DNA from: Desulfobulbaceae bacterium
GTDB lineage: Bacteria > Desulfobacterota > Desulfobulbia > Desulfobulbales > Desulfobulbaceae
NCBI GenBank assembly: GCA_030633145.1
Contig: DAOVTM010000019.1
Location: 1 to 18,952 of the forward strand
DNA length: 18,952 nucleotides
Reading direction: 5' to 3'
The notes under the pieces were generated by a model. That model made no database searches. It was not told where the DNA came from and saw only the letters and a list, made by a program, of their open reading frames with translations. Each line of letters starts with the position of its first letter. Positions within the stretch are counted from its first letter, which is position 1. Shown here one piece after another: positions 1 to 7,026 of the stretch. The translations under genes and the position numbers were made by a program.

Positions 1-214
1 ACGCTCCAGGTAAGCGAGCCTGCGAGACTCCGTCTGTCATGTTACAGCCGCTGGAGCGGCATATCACGGTTCCCACGCAGGAGCATGGGAACCAGTGGGA
101 AAATGTTAGATTAATTGTGCATTAGTACTTATGACAGCCGCTGGAGCGGCACTTCAGGTTCCCACAGACGGAGTCTCGCAAGCTCGCTTACCTGGAGCGT
201 AGGAACCAGTGGGG
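1..214. repeat. Compound palindromic (REP-like) repeat array
   Basis: Two tandem units are visible. Each begins with the hairpin GCCGCTGGAGCGGC (47-60 and 137-150, six-base stem, GG loop) and is followed by a GGTTCC...GGAACC hairpin ending in CCAGTGGG. In the first unit the second hairpin is short (stem 68-75 with 86-93). In the second it is expanded (157-162 with 202-207) by a 37-base insert. Bases 1-37 and 164-200 are reverse complements with 36 of 37 matches, so the region can also fold as one large hairpin around the first unit. No transposase is present. The left boundary lies outside the window. The function is unknown; I infer a non-autonomous, palindrome-rich mobile or structural repeat. 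Confidence 0.8.
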
Positions 215-394
215 CAACCGGATGTAGCCATAAATTATAAAGAAAATACCTCAGACGCATTCTCCATGTACCGTTTCAAGTGCTGTGAGGGTACACTTAA
301 TACCGTTAAGATTGAACCGATATCTCTCTTTATTCCTTTAAAATGCCAGGGGAAAGTGTTACTCTGTTTTAGGTCTTAATTTTACGGTTTTATT
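215..394. other. Intergenic stretch, nothing recognised
   Basis: Between the repeat array and the wecB promoter candidate I see AT-rich sequence with no convincing ORF, hairpin or repeat. It probably contains only upstream leader or promoter sequence of wecB. Confidence 0.5.
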
Positions 395-423
395 TTGGCA
401 CATTATCTTGTCCATTCAATATT
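395..423 (+). promoter_or_regulatory. Candidate sigma-70-type promoter for wecB
   Basis: TTGGCA (395-400) and AATATT (418-423) are separated by 17 bases and match the consensus at 5/6 and 4/6 positions. Transcription would start near 430, giving a leader of about 30 bases before the ATG at 461. If real, this promoter overlaps the longer reading frame opening at 395 and supports the downstream start. Pattern match only. Confidence 0.3.
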
Positions 424-460
424 GAGTTGTATCACAAGAAAATATATAACTAATTTAACT

Positions 461-1576
461 ATGCGTATTTTATCAATATTCGGCACCCGTCCCGAGGCTA
501 TCAAGATGGCTCCCCTGGTGCGGGCTCTGGAAGCAGAACCCACCTTTGAATCCCGAGTCTGCGTTACCGGGCAGCACCGGCAGATGCTGGATCAGGTGCT
601 GGAACTCTTTTCCATCAAGGTGGATCATGACCTGGATATCATGCAGCCGGGTCAGGATCTCTTTGATGTCACCAGCCGGGTTCTCCTTGGCCTGCGAAAG
701 GTTATGGAGACGGAAAAACCGGACATGGTTCTGGTGCAGGGCGATACCACCACCTGTTTCGCTGCTAGTCTGGCCGCCTTTTATCTGCATATTCCTGTGG
801 GTCATATTGAGGCTGGACTACGCACCGGTGACATCTCTGCCCCCTTCCCGGAAGAGGGCAATCGGGTCATGACCTCACGGCTTGCTACCATTCACTTTGC
901 ACCCACTGAGCAGGCCCGGCGCAACCTGCTGGCCGAAGGGGTGTCCCCTGAGACCATTCATGTGACTGGCAACACGGTCATTGATGCCCTGTTCATGGTT
1001 CGCAATCTGGACACTGGCAAGGGTAGTTCGCACGTTTTTGGCTCTGCTGAAGACATTATCAGTCAACAAAAACCGTACATCCTTATTACCGGACACAGGC
1101 GGGAAAATTTCGGACAGGGATTTCTCAATATCTGTCGGGCCATCGCAACGCTGGCAGCAGCCCATTCATCCCTGAATTTTATCTATCCGGTTCATCTCAA
1201 CCCCAATGTACAGAAGCCGGTTTTTTCCGTATTAGGCGGACATGAGAATGTACACCTCATTGCTCCGCTGGATTATGCCCCTTTTGTCAGGGCGATGGGT
1301 GGCGCACTCCTTATCCTCACTGACTCGGGCGGGGTGCAGGAGGAGGCTCCCTCATTCGGCAAACCTGTGCTGGTAACGAGGGAGACCACAGAGCGGCCAG
1401 AGGCGGTTGAGGCAGGAACGGTGCTGCTGGTGGGAACGGATACAGAAAAAATTGTCAGGGAGACGAACCGGCTGCTTGCGGATCAGACACAATACCGGAA
1501 AATGGCTGACCAGCCTAATCCCTACGGTGACGGTACAGCAGCGGCACGAATTGTTGCGATTTTAGCAGGATTGTAA
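461..1576 (+). CDS. wecB: UDP-N-acetylglucosamine 2-epimerase (non-hydrolysing)
   Basis: This cytoplasmic enzyme interconverts UDP-GlcNAc and UDP-ManNAc and supplies ManNAc-type sugars to surface polysaccharides. The protein is 371 residues, as usual for the family. It opens with the hallmark MRILSIFGTRPEAIKMAPL; Lys15, Asp95 (QGDT), Glu117 (HIEAGLRTG), the PFPEEGNR segment near 129-136, and His212 in TGHRRENFG match the known substrate and catalytic positions. The TDSGGVQEEAP and TERPEA blocks of the UDP-binding half follow, then PYGDG near the end. The frame is open to an ATG at 395, but homology begins exactly at 461, so I chose that start; its ribosome binding site is weak. It converges on rsmJ with only 12 bases between the stops and no clear terminator. 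kdsB lies nearby but on the other side of rsmJ. Family assignment is firm; the polysaccharide served is not known. Confidence 0.95.
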   Translation: MRILSIFGTRPEAIKMAPLVRALEAEPTFESRVCVTGQHRQMLDQVLELFSIKVDHDLDIMQPGQDLFDVTSRVLLGLRKVMETEKPDMVLVQGDTTTCFAASLAAFYLHIPVGHIEAGLRTGDISAPFPEEGNRVMTSRLATIHFAPTEQARRNLLAEGVSPETIHVTGNTVIDALFMVRNLDTGKGSSHVFGSAEDIISQQKPYILITGHRRENFGQGFLNICRAIATLAAAHSSLNFIYPVHLNPNVQKPVFSVLGGHENVHLIAPLDYAPFVRAMGGALLILTDSGGVQEEAPSFGKPVLVTRETTERPEAVEAGTVLLVGTDTEKIVRETNRLLADQTQYRKMADQPNPYGDGTAAARIVAILAGL

Positions 1577-1588
1577 GTTCATACAGTA

Positions 1589-2365
1589 TCATTTCTGCAC
1601 AAGATAGACATCAAAACGAATCGTCTTACCGGTCAAGGAAAAATCCGGTGTATGATCCGCAAGATATGGAGCCTTGCTAGGCCGTTTCAGCACCACTCTC
1701 TTTGAGGCTGCAGCAAGGGCTGATTGCAGGAGTTGTCCGCCATCATCGGGGTTGTCCTCTGTGGTCAGCATCTGCAAGACTTGCAGCTCTTTTTTTACCC
1801 GGGCTGATTTCCGTGACAGCGGGAACATGGGATCAAGATAGACGACCTCAATCTCCCTGCCCCGCTCCTGCATTTCCCTGAGAATACAAACACTATCCCC
1901 CTCTATCAAGTCGATTCTTTCGGCAATCGATTCCGTGACAGGATGATGTAATGCCCGCTGCAGGCCGTCTCCCAACAGGGCCGCAACAATCGGCAGACGT
2001 TCCACGATGGTCACCCGGCAGCCAGCGGCAGCCAGGATAAAGGCATCCCGCCCCAGACCGCCGGTTGCGTCGAGTACTTTAGGTCGGGTTCTGCCCTTGC
2101 CCGCCACTGCCCGCACAATCATCTCCTGTTTTTGCTGCTTGAGCCGATGGGAGGATGTATTGCTGCTGAAATCAACCCGAACCAATCCGCCCATATTGGG
2201 ATCATCCGGCTTGCACACAGCCAGCCCCTTTGCCGAACAGGTGAGGAGCAGCTGGAACCTCTTGTCCGGTCGAGCCATTGCCAGGCCAAGTTCAGCTGCC
2301 AGTTGTCTGGCAGCTCCCTGCTGCTGCTCAGTTTCCGCCCTCACTCCTATATCCGACAGATTCAT
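1589..2365 (-). CDS. rsmJ: 16S rRNA (guanine-N2)-methyltransferase RsmJ-like
   Basis: This is a class I SAM-dependent methyltransferase of the RsmJ/YhiQ family, which in E. coli methylates G1516 of 16S rRNA in the small ribosomal subunit. The SAM-binding glycine loop is DATGGLGRD (99-107), followed by an acidic strand end (IVERLP) and the DPMFP catalytic loop (178-182), typical of N2-guanine and related methyltransferases. The C-terminal VVLKRPSKAP segment also fits the family. The frame extends upstream to an ATG at 2422 (277 residues), but the ATG at 2365 has AGAGG nine bases upstream and gives 258 residues, close to the 250 of the E. coli protein. I prefer it. It is convergent with wecB, and its own upstream region holds a promoter candidate. 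Confidence 0.87.
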   Translation of the reverse strand: MNLSDIGVRAETEQQQGAARQLAAELGLAMARPDKRFQLLLTCSAKGLAVCKPDDPNMGGLVRVDFSSNTSSHRLKQQKQEMIVRAVAGKGRTRPKVLDATGGLGRDAFILAAAGCRVTIVERLPIVAALLGDGLQRALHHPVTESIAERIDLIEGDSVCILREMQERGREIEVVYLDPMFPLSRKSARVKKELQVLQMLTTEDNPDDGGQLLQSALAAASKRVVLKRPSKAPYLADHTPDFSLTGKTIRFDVYLVQK

Positions 2366-2440
2366 TGGTGCTAGCCTCTGCCTGAAAAATTGTGTAACAA
2401 CAGATTGAGATAGTTTGCACATTGAAATTTCATGTTAGGC

Positions 2441-2470
2441 ATTGTATCATGACAGGGTCATACTATACAA
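2441..2470 (-). promoter_or_regulatory. Candidate promoter for rsmJ
   Basis: On the minus strand TTGTAT (2470-2465) and TACAAT (2446-2441) are separated by 18 bases. Transcription would begin near 2434. This leaves about 70 bases of leader to the preferred start at 2365, or only about 12 to the alternative at 2422. Pattern match only. Confidence 0.3.
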
Positions 2471-2525
2471 GAGGAACTATTCATGAGAGACTATTACAGA
2501 CATCGTAAACATACTTTGAATTCGT

Positions 2526-2663
2526 GCTGATTATTGGACACTTTTCAGAAGCAATGAGTGGTTTTAAGTTATGAGTTCTGAGTTATGAGTATTGAGAAAA
2601 CGTCGTGCGGCTCCTCATTTCTCACATCTCACTACTCAAAGCGACCATTGTCCAATTATAAGC
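2526..2663. repeat. Fold-back MITE-like element with internal heptad repeats
   Basis: Imperfect terminal inverted repeats bound this 138-bp element: 2526-2541 (GCTGATTATTGGACAC) against 2648-2663, whose complement is GCTTATAATTGGACAA (13 of 16 match). Inside, 2566-2596 reads as heptads AAGTTAT, GAGTTCT, GAGTTAT, GAGTATT, GAG. The other arm, 2614-2637, reads as heptads CTCATTT, CTCACAT, CTCACTA, CTC. The GAG and CTC positions keep a seven-base phase and can pair across a loop of about 17 bases. No ORF lies inside. It sits in the rsmJ-kdsB intergenic region. Only one copy is in the window, so mobility is inference. Confidence 0.55.
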
Positions 2664-2698
2664 GAATATACTGAAAAACATAAATTTTCAAATTTCTC

Positions 2699-2726
2699 TT
2701 GTTTGTTTTTACGAGGTCTGTATTAA
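2699..2726 (+). promoter_or_regulatory. Candidate promoter for kdsB
   Basis: TTGTTT (2699-2704) and TATTAA (2721-2726) are separated by 16 bases in an AT-rich stretch just downstream of the fold-back element, about 55 bases before the kdsB start. Pattern match only. Confidence 0.3.
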
Positions 2727-2781
2727 TGAGGATGAGGCAGGATACTATCTGAAAACACGAATTGTTTGACGGACAAGAGTA

Positions 2782-3567
2782 ATGAACGAACCAAAATCCA
2801 AAGTAGTGGCGGTGATTCCGGCCCGGTATCACTCCAACCGCTTTGAAGGAAAACCCCTGACCATGATTGCGGGCAAGCCCATGATCCAGCACGTTGTTGA
2901 ACGAGCCAGGCAGGCAGAACTGCTCTCCTCGGTGGTGGTAGCCACCGATGATGAACGGATAGCCGAGACAGTCACCTCCTTTGGGGGAGAGGTTGTTATT
3001 ACCCGCTCTGACCACGCCTCAGGAACCGACCGGCTGGCTGAGGCAGCCGAACTCCTGGACATTGCCGAACATGATGTGGTGGTCAACATCCAGGGTGATC
3101 AGCCTTTGTTTCCTCCCGAGGTAATCCAACAGGTTGCGAATCCACTCCTGAGCGATCCCGCCCTGCCAATGTCCACTCTAATATACAAGATCATCCGGAA
3201 AGAGGAGATCAACGACCCCAACCATGTCAAGACAGTATTTGACTGTAACGGCAATGCCCTCTATTTTTCCCGTTCCCCGATCCCGTTCCAGCGCAACCCG
3301 GAAGAGTCTATCCAGCCGACGTATTACAAGCATCTGGGGTTTTATGCCTATCGCAAGGGTTTTCTGCTCACCTTTGTGGCTCTGCCCGAAGGAGAGTGGG
3401 AACGGTTTGAAAAACTTGAACAACTGCGCGCCCTGGAGTATGGCTATCGTATCCGGGTGGTGCTGACCGAGCATGACTCCATTGAGGTGGATACCCGCCA
3501 GGATGCGGAACGGGTTGAGGCCATGATTATCAGAAAACAGGCTACCAACTTAAGACTACCAACTTAA
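2782..3567 (+). CDS. kdsB: 3-deoxy-manno-octulosonate cytidylyltransferase (CMP-Kdo synthetase)
   Basis: KdsB activates Kdo with CTP to CMP-Kdo, the donor for the inner core of lipopolysaccharide, and acts in the cytoplasm. The 261-residue protein begins with the nucleotide-binding motif VIPARYHSNRFEGKPL (11-26), followed by GKPMIQHVVERA, VVVATDDERIA, the SDHASGTDRLAEA block (76-88) and VVVNIQGDQPLFPPEVI, with IEVDTRQDAERV near the C-terminus. These are full-length KdsB landmarks. The family usually ends shortly after that last motif (E. coli KdsB is 248 residues). Here the final residues (ATNLRLPT) and the stop codon are encoded by the terminal repeat of the MITE-like element at 3540-3686, so the original C-terminus has been replaced by a short element-derived tail. 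The catalytic regions are untouched and the enzyme is probably active. Confidence 0.96.
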   Translation: MNEPKSKVVAVIPARYHSNRFEGKPLTMIAGKPMIQHVVERARQAELLSSVVVATDDERIAETVTSFGGEVVITRSDHASGTDRLAEAAELLDIAEHDVVVNIQGDQPLFPPEVIQQVANPLLSDPALPMSTLIYKIIRKEEINDPNHVKTVFDCNGNALYFSRSPIPFQRNPEESIQPTYYKHLGFYAYRKGFLLTFVALPEGEWERFEKLEQLRALEYGYRIRVVLTEHDSIEVDTRQDAERVEAMIIRKQATNLRLPT

Positions 3568-3686
3568 GGCGAGACAAGTCGCAACTTCAAACAAATAACA
3601 TTTCTCACTCCCTGGTTCCCATGCTCCAGGTAAGCGAGCGTAGGAACGAGAGTGGTGCGGAAATGTCTCGGCTAAAGTTGGTAGCC
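3540..3686. mobile_element. MITE-like element, copy 1, with embedded REP-like hairpin
   Basis: Terminal inverted repeats GGCTACCAACTTAAG (3540-3554) and the complement of 3672-3686 (GGCTACCAACTTTAG) match at 14 of 15 positions, and similarity continues inward (GGCGAGACA against GCCGAGACA). The left terminus is duplicated: CTACCAACTTAAGA at 3542-3555 is followed at once by CTACCAACTTAAGG at 3556-3569. The middle carries a GGTTCCCA...GGAAC hairpin (about 3614-3648) of the same family as the array at 1-214. There is no coding capacity. The reverse complement aligns along nearly its whole length with 18816-18952. I see no convincing target-site duplication. It ends kdsB and fills most of the kdsB-mdh gap. 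Confidence 0.78.
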
Positions 3687-3743
3687 AGAAGCTGGATGAC
3701 AGAAAACAAAAAATCAGTTTAACAATCATTATAGAGGAAACGA

Positions 3744-4670
3744 ATGAAGAAAAAAATCACTATTATTGGGGCAGGTAATGTTGGTGCCACCGCTGCCCAC
3801 TGGGCTTTGGTTCGTAAACTGGGCAATATTGTCCTTTTGGATGTCATGGAGGGAGTTCCCCAGGGCAAGGCACTGGATCTCTGGCAGTCTGGCCCCCTGG
3901 ATTCCTATCCCGGTTCCATCATCGGCTCCAATGACTACGCAGACTCGGCCAACTCGGATGTGGTTATTATCTCCGCCGGCCTGGCCCGAAAACCGGGTAT
4001 GTCCAGGGATGACCTGCTGGCCAAGAATGTCGCCATTGTCAAATCCTGCGCCGAGGAGGCAGTCAAACACTCCCCTGACTGTTTCATGATCGTGGTCACC
4101 AACCCCATTGATGCCATGGTTCACACCGCTTTTAAGGTCTCGGGCCTGCCCAAGGAGCGCATCATCGGCATGGCAGGGGTACTTGATTCGGCTCGTTACC
4201 GTACCTTTCTCGCCGAGGCAATCGGTGTAGCTCCCGCTGATGTCAATGCCCTGGTCATGGGTATCCATGGGGATAAGATGCTGCCCATGGTTCGCCTCGC
4301 CAATGTGAGCGGAGTACCGATCACCGAGCTGCTTTCAGAAGAAAAGATCGCCGAGGTCGTCAAACGCACCCAGATGGGCGGTATTGAGATCGTCAACCAT
4401 CTCAAAACCGGCAGTGCCTTTTATACCCCTGGACTGGCAGCGGTGGAGATGGCAGAGGCAGTGCTGACCGACTCCAAACGGGTCATGCCCTGCGCCACCT
4501 GTCTTGATGGAGAGTTTGGCATTTCCGGTTATTTTCTCGGAGTGCCAGTGGTGCTGGGTGACAAGGGGGTTGAGCGTATTCTGGAGTTTAGCCTCACCGA
4601 AGAGGAGAAAACAGCCCTTGAACAGTCAGTGGAAGCCGTATCCGCACAGATGGAAGCAACAGGACTGTAA
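3744..4670 (+). CDS. mdh: Malate dehydrogenase (LDH-like, NAD-dependent)
   Basis: Mdh oxidises malate to oxaloacetate with NAD in the citric acid cycle or in reductive carbon metabolism. The 308-residue protein has the Rossmann loop GAGNVG (9-14) and Asp33 at the end of the second strand, favouring NAD over NADP. The mobile loop ARKPGMSRDDLL contains Arg82 and Arg88, the pattern that selects malate rather than lactate. Asp148 and Arg151 in LDSAR and the catalytic His175 in GIHGD complete the active site. The length suits the tetrameric LDH-like class common in bacteria. A good ribosome binding site (AGAGGAAA, seven bases upstream) supports the ATG. It follows the MITE-like element by about 57 bases and is separated from the CofD-family gene by six bases, so it is probably the first gene of an operon. 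Confidence 0.95.
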   Translation: MKKKITIIGAGNVGATAAHWALVRKLGNIVLLDVMEGVPQGKALDLWQSGPLDSYPGSIIGSNDYADSANSDVVIISAGLARKPGMSRDDLLAKNVAIVKSCAEEAVKHSPDCFMIVVTNPIDAMVHTAFKVSGLPKERIIGMAGVLDSARYRTFLAEAIGVAPADVNALVMGIHGDKMLPMVRLANVSGVPITELLSEEKIAEVVKRTQMGGIEIVNHLKTGSAFYTPGLAAVEMAEAVLTDSKRVMPCATCLDGEFGISGYFLGVPVVLGDKGVERILEFSLTEEEKTALEQSVEAVSAQMEATGL

Positions 4671-4676
4671 TTTATA

Positions 4677-7016
4677 ATGTCTAAAAAAGAATCCCTGCAG
4701 CTCCTGTTGCAGGGACTGAGCAAAAAAGAGTTCTCACCCCTGGATTTTCTTGGCAAGGGCAGTCTCAATGAACGGATCATCTCCCTGGCTCTGGGCGAGG
4801 CATCCCTCTATTCTGTTCCAGGCAGCAGCTGTGACTGGCAGCAACTGAAAGACAGCTTCAGCTCCATTGACACTGATGAGCTAAATGTTGTTGTCTTTGG
4901 TGGCGGAACAGGTCTATCCAACAGCATAGGTGGCGACTCCAGACGACCGGAATGGCCGGAAACCCCCTTTACCGGACTCAAGGAGGTTTTTGCCAACCTC
5001 CACTCCATTGTCTGCGTCACCGATGATGGCGGTTCCACCGGTGAACTGCTCAAAGATCTTCCCCTGGTTGCCCTGGGAGATCTCCGCCATGTCCTGCTCT
5101 CTTCCATCCGCGATTCCCTGCTTAAAAAGAGCTATCAACTCAATGACCAGGAAGTGCTGCTGACAGCGGGGGAACTGCATACCCTGTTTAACTACCGCTT
5201 CAGCACCCGGCCCAGCTCTGCGGAACAGCTATGGAAAGAATCAGGCGTGCGGACAAAACTGCTGCCCGATGAGGTGGCACAATACCTGAGCAAACTCACA
5301 GAGCGGCTGTTCACGGATGAACGTCTCAGCCCTGTCCTGCAGCGACCGCAATGCCTCGGTAACCTCCTGGTGGCAGCGGCCATTTACAACCGGCTTCCAT
5401 CATTTTTCACCACTGAGGAACTGACCGCCAACCAGAAACGGGTGCAGGGTGCTACCTTGGAAGGACTGGCTGACCTTTGCCGGATCATTGGCGCAGGTAA
5501 ACAGAGCGTCCTCCCTTGTTCCACCATCACTGCCCAGTTGCAGATGGTGTATGCAAACGGGGTACAGGTGACCGGGGAGGATAAGTCCAGTCATGCGAAA
5601 CGGGGTTTCCCGGTAGAGCGAACCCTGGTACAGTTCACCGAGGAACCCTTTCTGCCCGAACCGGTTGTGGAACTGATCAGCAGAGCCGACATCATTATCA
5701 TGGCTCCGGGCAGCCTCTACTCATCCATTATCCCCATCCTGCAGACCCCCGGTCTGGCAGACCGGATACGGCAGAATCACGATGCCCTTAAACTGCTGGT
5801 GGCCAATATCTGGGTGCAAAAAGGAGAAACCGATGCCACCTTGGGTGCGCCGGAGAAAAAATTTCATGTTTCCGATCTGATCCTTGCCTACGATCAGAAC
5901 ATCTCAGGTGGTATCTATGACCTCTTCTCCCATGTCCTGACCCTTGATCTTGCCGACATCTCCGGAACCGTGCTGCAAAACTATGCCATTGAAGACAAGG
6001 AACCGATTTACAGTGACAGCGACCGGATTCGGGAGCTGGGTCTGGAACCTGTTCAAACCTGCATCTATTCCGGAGATCTGCTCAAACGACGCAAGGTGAT
6101 CCAGCATGATCCAGCTGCGCTTGCCAGGGTAGTGCGGGTTTTGTGGGGACTGCGTTGTACCGGCCATCTCGTCTCCATCCCCGCATCCCAGACACCGGCA
6201 CCGTCAGCCTATTTCTCCTCCGAGGTCAGTGCTGACCACCTTCTTCCCTGTCTGCGCTACCAGCAGGTCAACAGGAAACTCGATCAGATACGACTCAGTA
6301 GCCCGGATTCGATCTCTGGTAAAATTGAAGAAATGGTCGGGGAAAAACAGGAACAATTTCGTGCATCGCTCTCCGAGATTACCTGGAACCATCCTGATAT
6401 CCATCCACATCACCTCGATTATATCCAGGGAATCAGCCTCATCGATGCTGACCACTGGAAACGATGCCAGCAGTGGGACAATGTCTTCTCCTTTTATGAC
6501 CCGGACGACAGCTGCATCAAAATACGCAGCGACCAGGTAGCTGATACCAGTCAACTGGCAATGGCCTTTCTGGTGGGACTGGGTCAGTCCCTGCTAGGCA
6601 ATTACTGTCTGCACAAGGGGATGGAGGACATCTCATACCAGGGGAGGCTCAGCGGTCGCATCTATTGCCTGGAAATAAGGAAGGAAAAGGATACCCTTTC
6701 TTTTTTCACCACCCGGGAATTGGACAGCTACCTCAAGCTCAGCCGCATGACCCCTTCCAATCTGCCGGATCAGGAACAATCCTATACCCGTCTGGTAAAC
6801 GGCAAAGAGGGATTTACCCCGCCTGGTCTCCTCTTCGGACTTTTCTTTGCCTGGTATCTGGAGAATCGCTTTGCACCCAATATTGAATACAAGATGGCAA
6901 TTATGAAAAACGAACCATCCAGGCTCATCCCGGAACAGATCAGAATCGTACATCGCCGCACAGAGTTAATTGATTTTTTCCGAACAAAGGTCTTCCGCCT
7001 GAAGATTCCCGGCTAG
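4677..7016 (+). CDS. CofD/YvcK-family protein with long C-terminal extension
   Basis: Residues about 70-470 resemble the CofD/YvcK superfamily, which includes 2-phospho-lactate transferase CofD and the gluconeogenesis and morphogenesis factor YvcK. Visible motifs are VVVFGGGTGLS (71-81), the nucleotide-binding glycine loop; VTDDGGSTGEL (114-124); ALGDLRHVL (132-140); and PGSLYSSIIP (344-353), very close to the YvcK signature. CofD and YvcK proteins are usually about 300-450 residues, whereas this one has 779. About 70 residues precede the core and roughly 300 follow it (from about 470). I do not recognise the C-terminal part; it has no obvious membrane segment. No F420 biosynthesis genes are nearby, so a true CofD role is unlikely. 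The neighbour mdh makes a role in central carbon control plausible, but that is inference. It starts six bases after mdh and ends ten bases before the kinase gene. Confidence 0.8.
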   Translation: MSKKESLQLLLQGLSKKEFSPLDFLGKGSLNERIISLALGEASLYSVPGSSCDWQQLKDSFSSIDTDELNVVVFGGGTGLSNSIGGDSRRPEWPETPFTGLKEVFANLHSIVCVTDDGGSTGELLKDLPLVALGDLRHVLLSSIRDSLLKKSYQLNDQEVLLTAGELHTLFNYRFSTRPSSAEQLWKESGVRTKLLPDEVAQYLSKLTERLFTDERLSPVLQRPQCLGNLLVAAAIYNRLPSFFTTEELTANQKRVQGATLEGLADLCRIIGAGKQSVLPCSTITAQLQMVYANGVQVTGEDKSSHAKRGFPVERTLVQFTEEPFLPEPVVELISRADIIIMAPGSLYSSIIPILQTPGLADRIRQNHDALKLLVANIWVQKGETDATLGAPEKKFHVSDLILAYDQNISGGIYDLFSHVLTLDLADISGTVLQNYAIEDKEPIYSDSDRIRELGLEPVQTCIYSGDLLKRRKVIQHDPAALARVVRVLWGLRCTGHLVSIPASQTPAPSAYFSSEVSADHLLPCLRYQQVNRKLDQIRLSSPDSISGKIEEMVGEKQEQFRASLSEITWNHPDIHPHHLDYIQGISLIDADHWKRCQQWDNVFSFYDPDDSCIKIRSDQVADTSQLAMAFLVGLGQSLLGNYCLHKGMEDISYQGRLSGRIYCLEIRKEKDTLSFFTTRELDSYLKLSRMTPSNLPDQEQSYTRLVNGKEGFTPPGLLFGLFFAWYLENRFAPNIEYKMAIMKNEPSRLIPEQIRIVHRRTELIDFFRTKVFRLKIPG

Positions 7017-7026
7017 CGAGAACACT

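Noticed and set aside
47..150. Possible CRISPR array from two spaced copies of GCCGCTGGAGCGGC
   Set aside because: There are only two copies, each within a larger repeated hairpin unit, with no regular spacers and no cas genes.
395..460. N-terminal extension of wecB by 22 residues
   Set aside because: The family's conserved start falls at 461, the extra residues match nothing, and a promoter candidate overlaps the region.
2007..2408. Plus-strand ORF of 133 codons opposite rsmJ
   Set aside because: It is antisense to the methyltransferase domain, with no motif or ribosome binding site.
3531..3709. Target-site duplication CAGAAAACA around MITE-like copy 1
   Set aside because: The right-hand match lies more than ten bases outside the element boundary, so it is probably coincidence.
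3729..4268. Long minus-strand ORF (179 codons) opposite mdh
   Set aside because: It is fully antisense to a gene with complete catalytic motifs and has no recognisable domain or start signal of its own.
4677..7016. CofD as an F420 biosynthesis enzyme
   Set aside because: The PGSLYSSIIP and DDGGSTG motifs are closer to YvcK, and no other F420 gene is present in the window.
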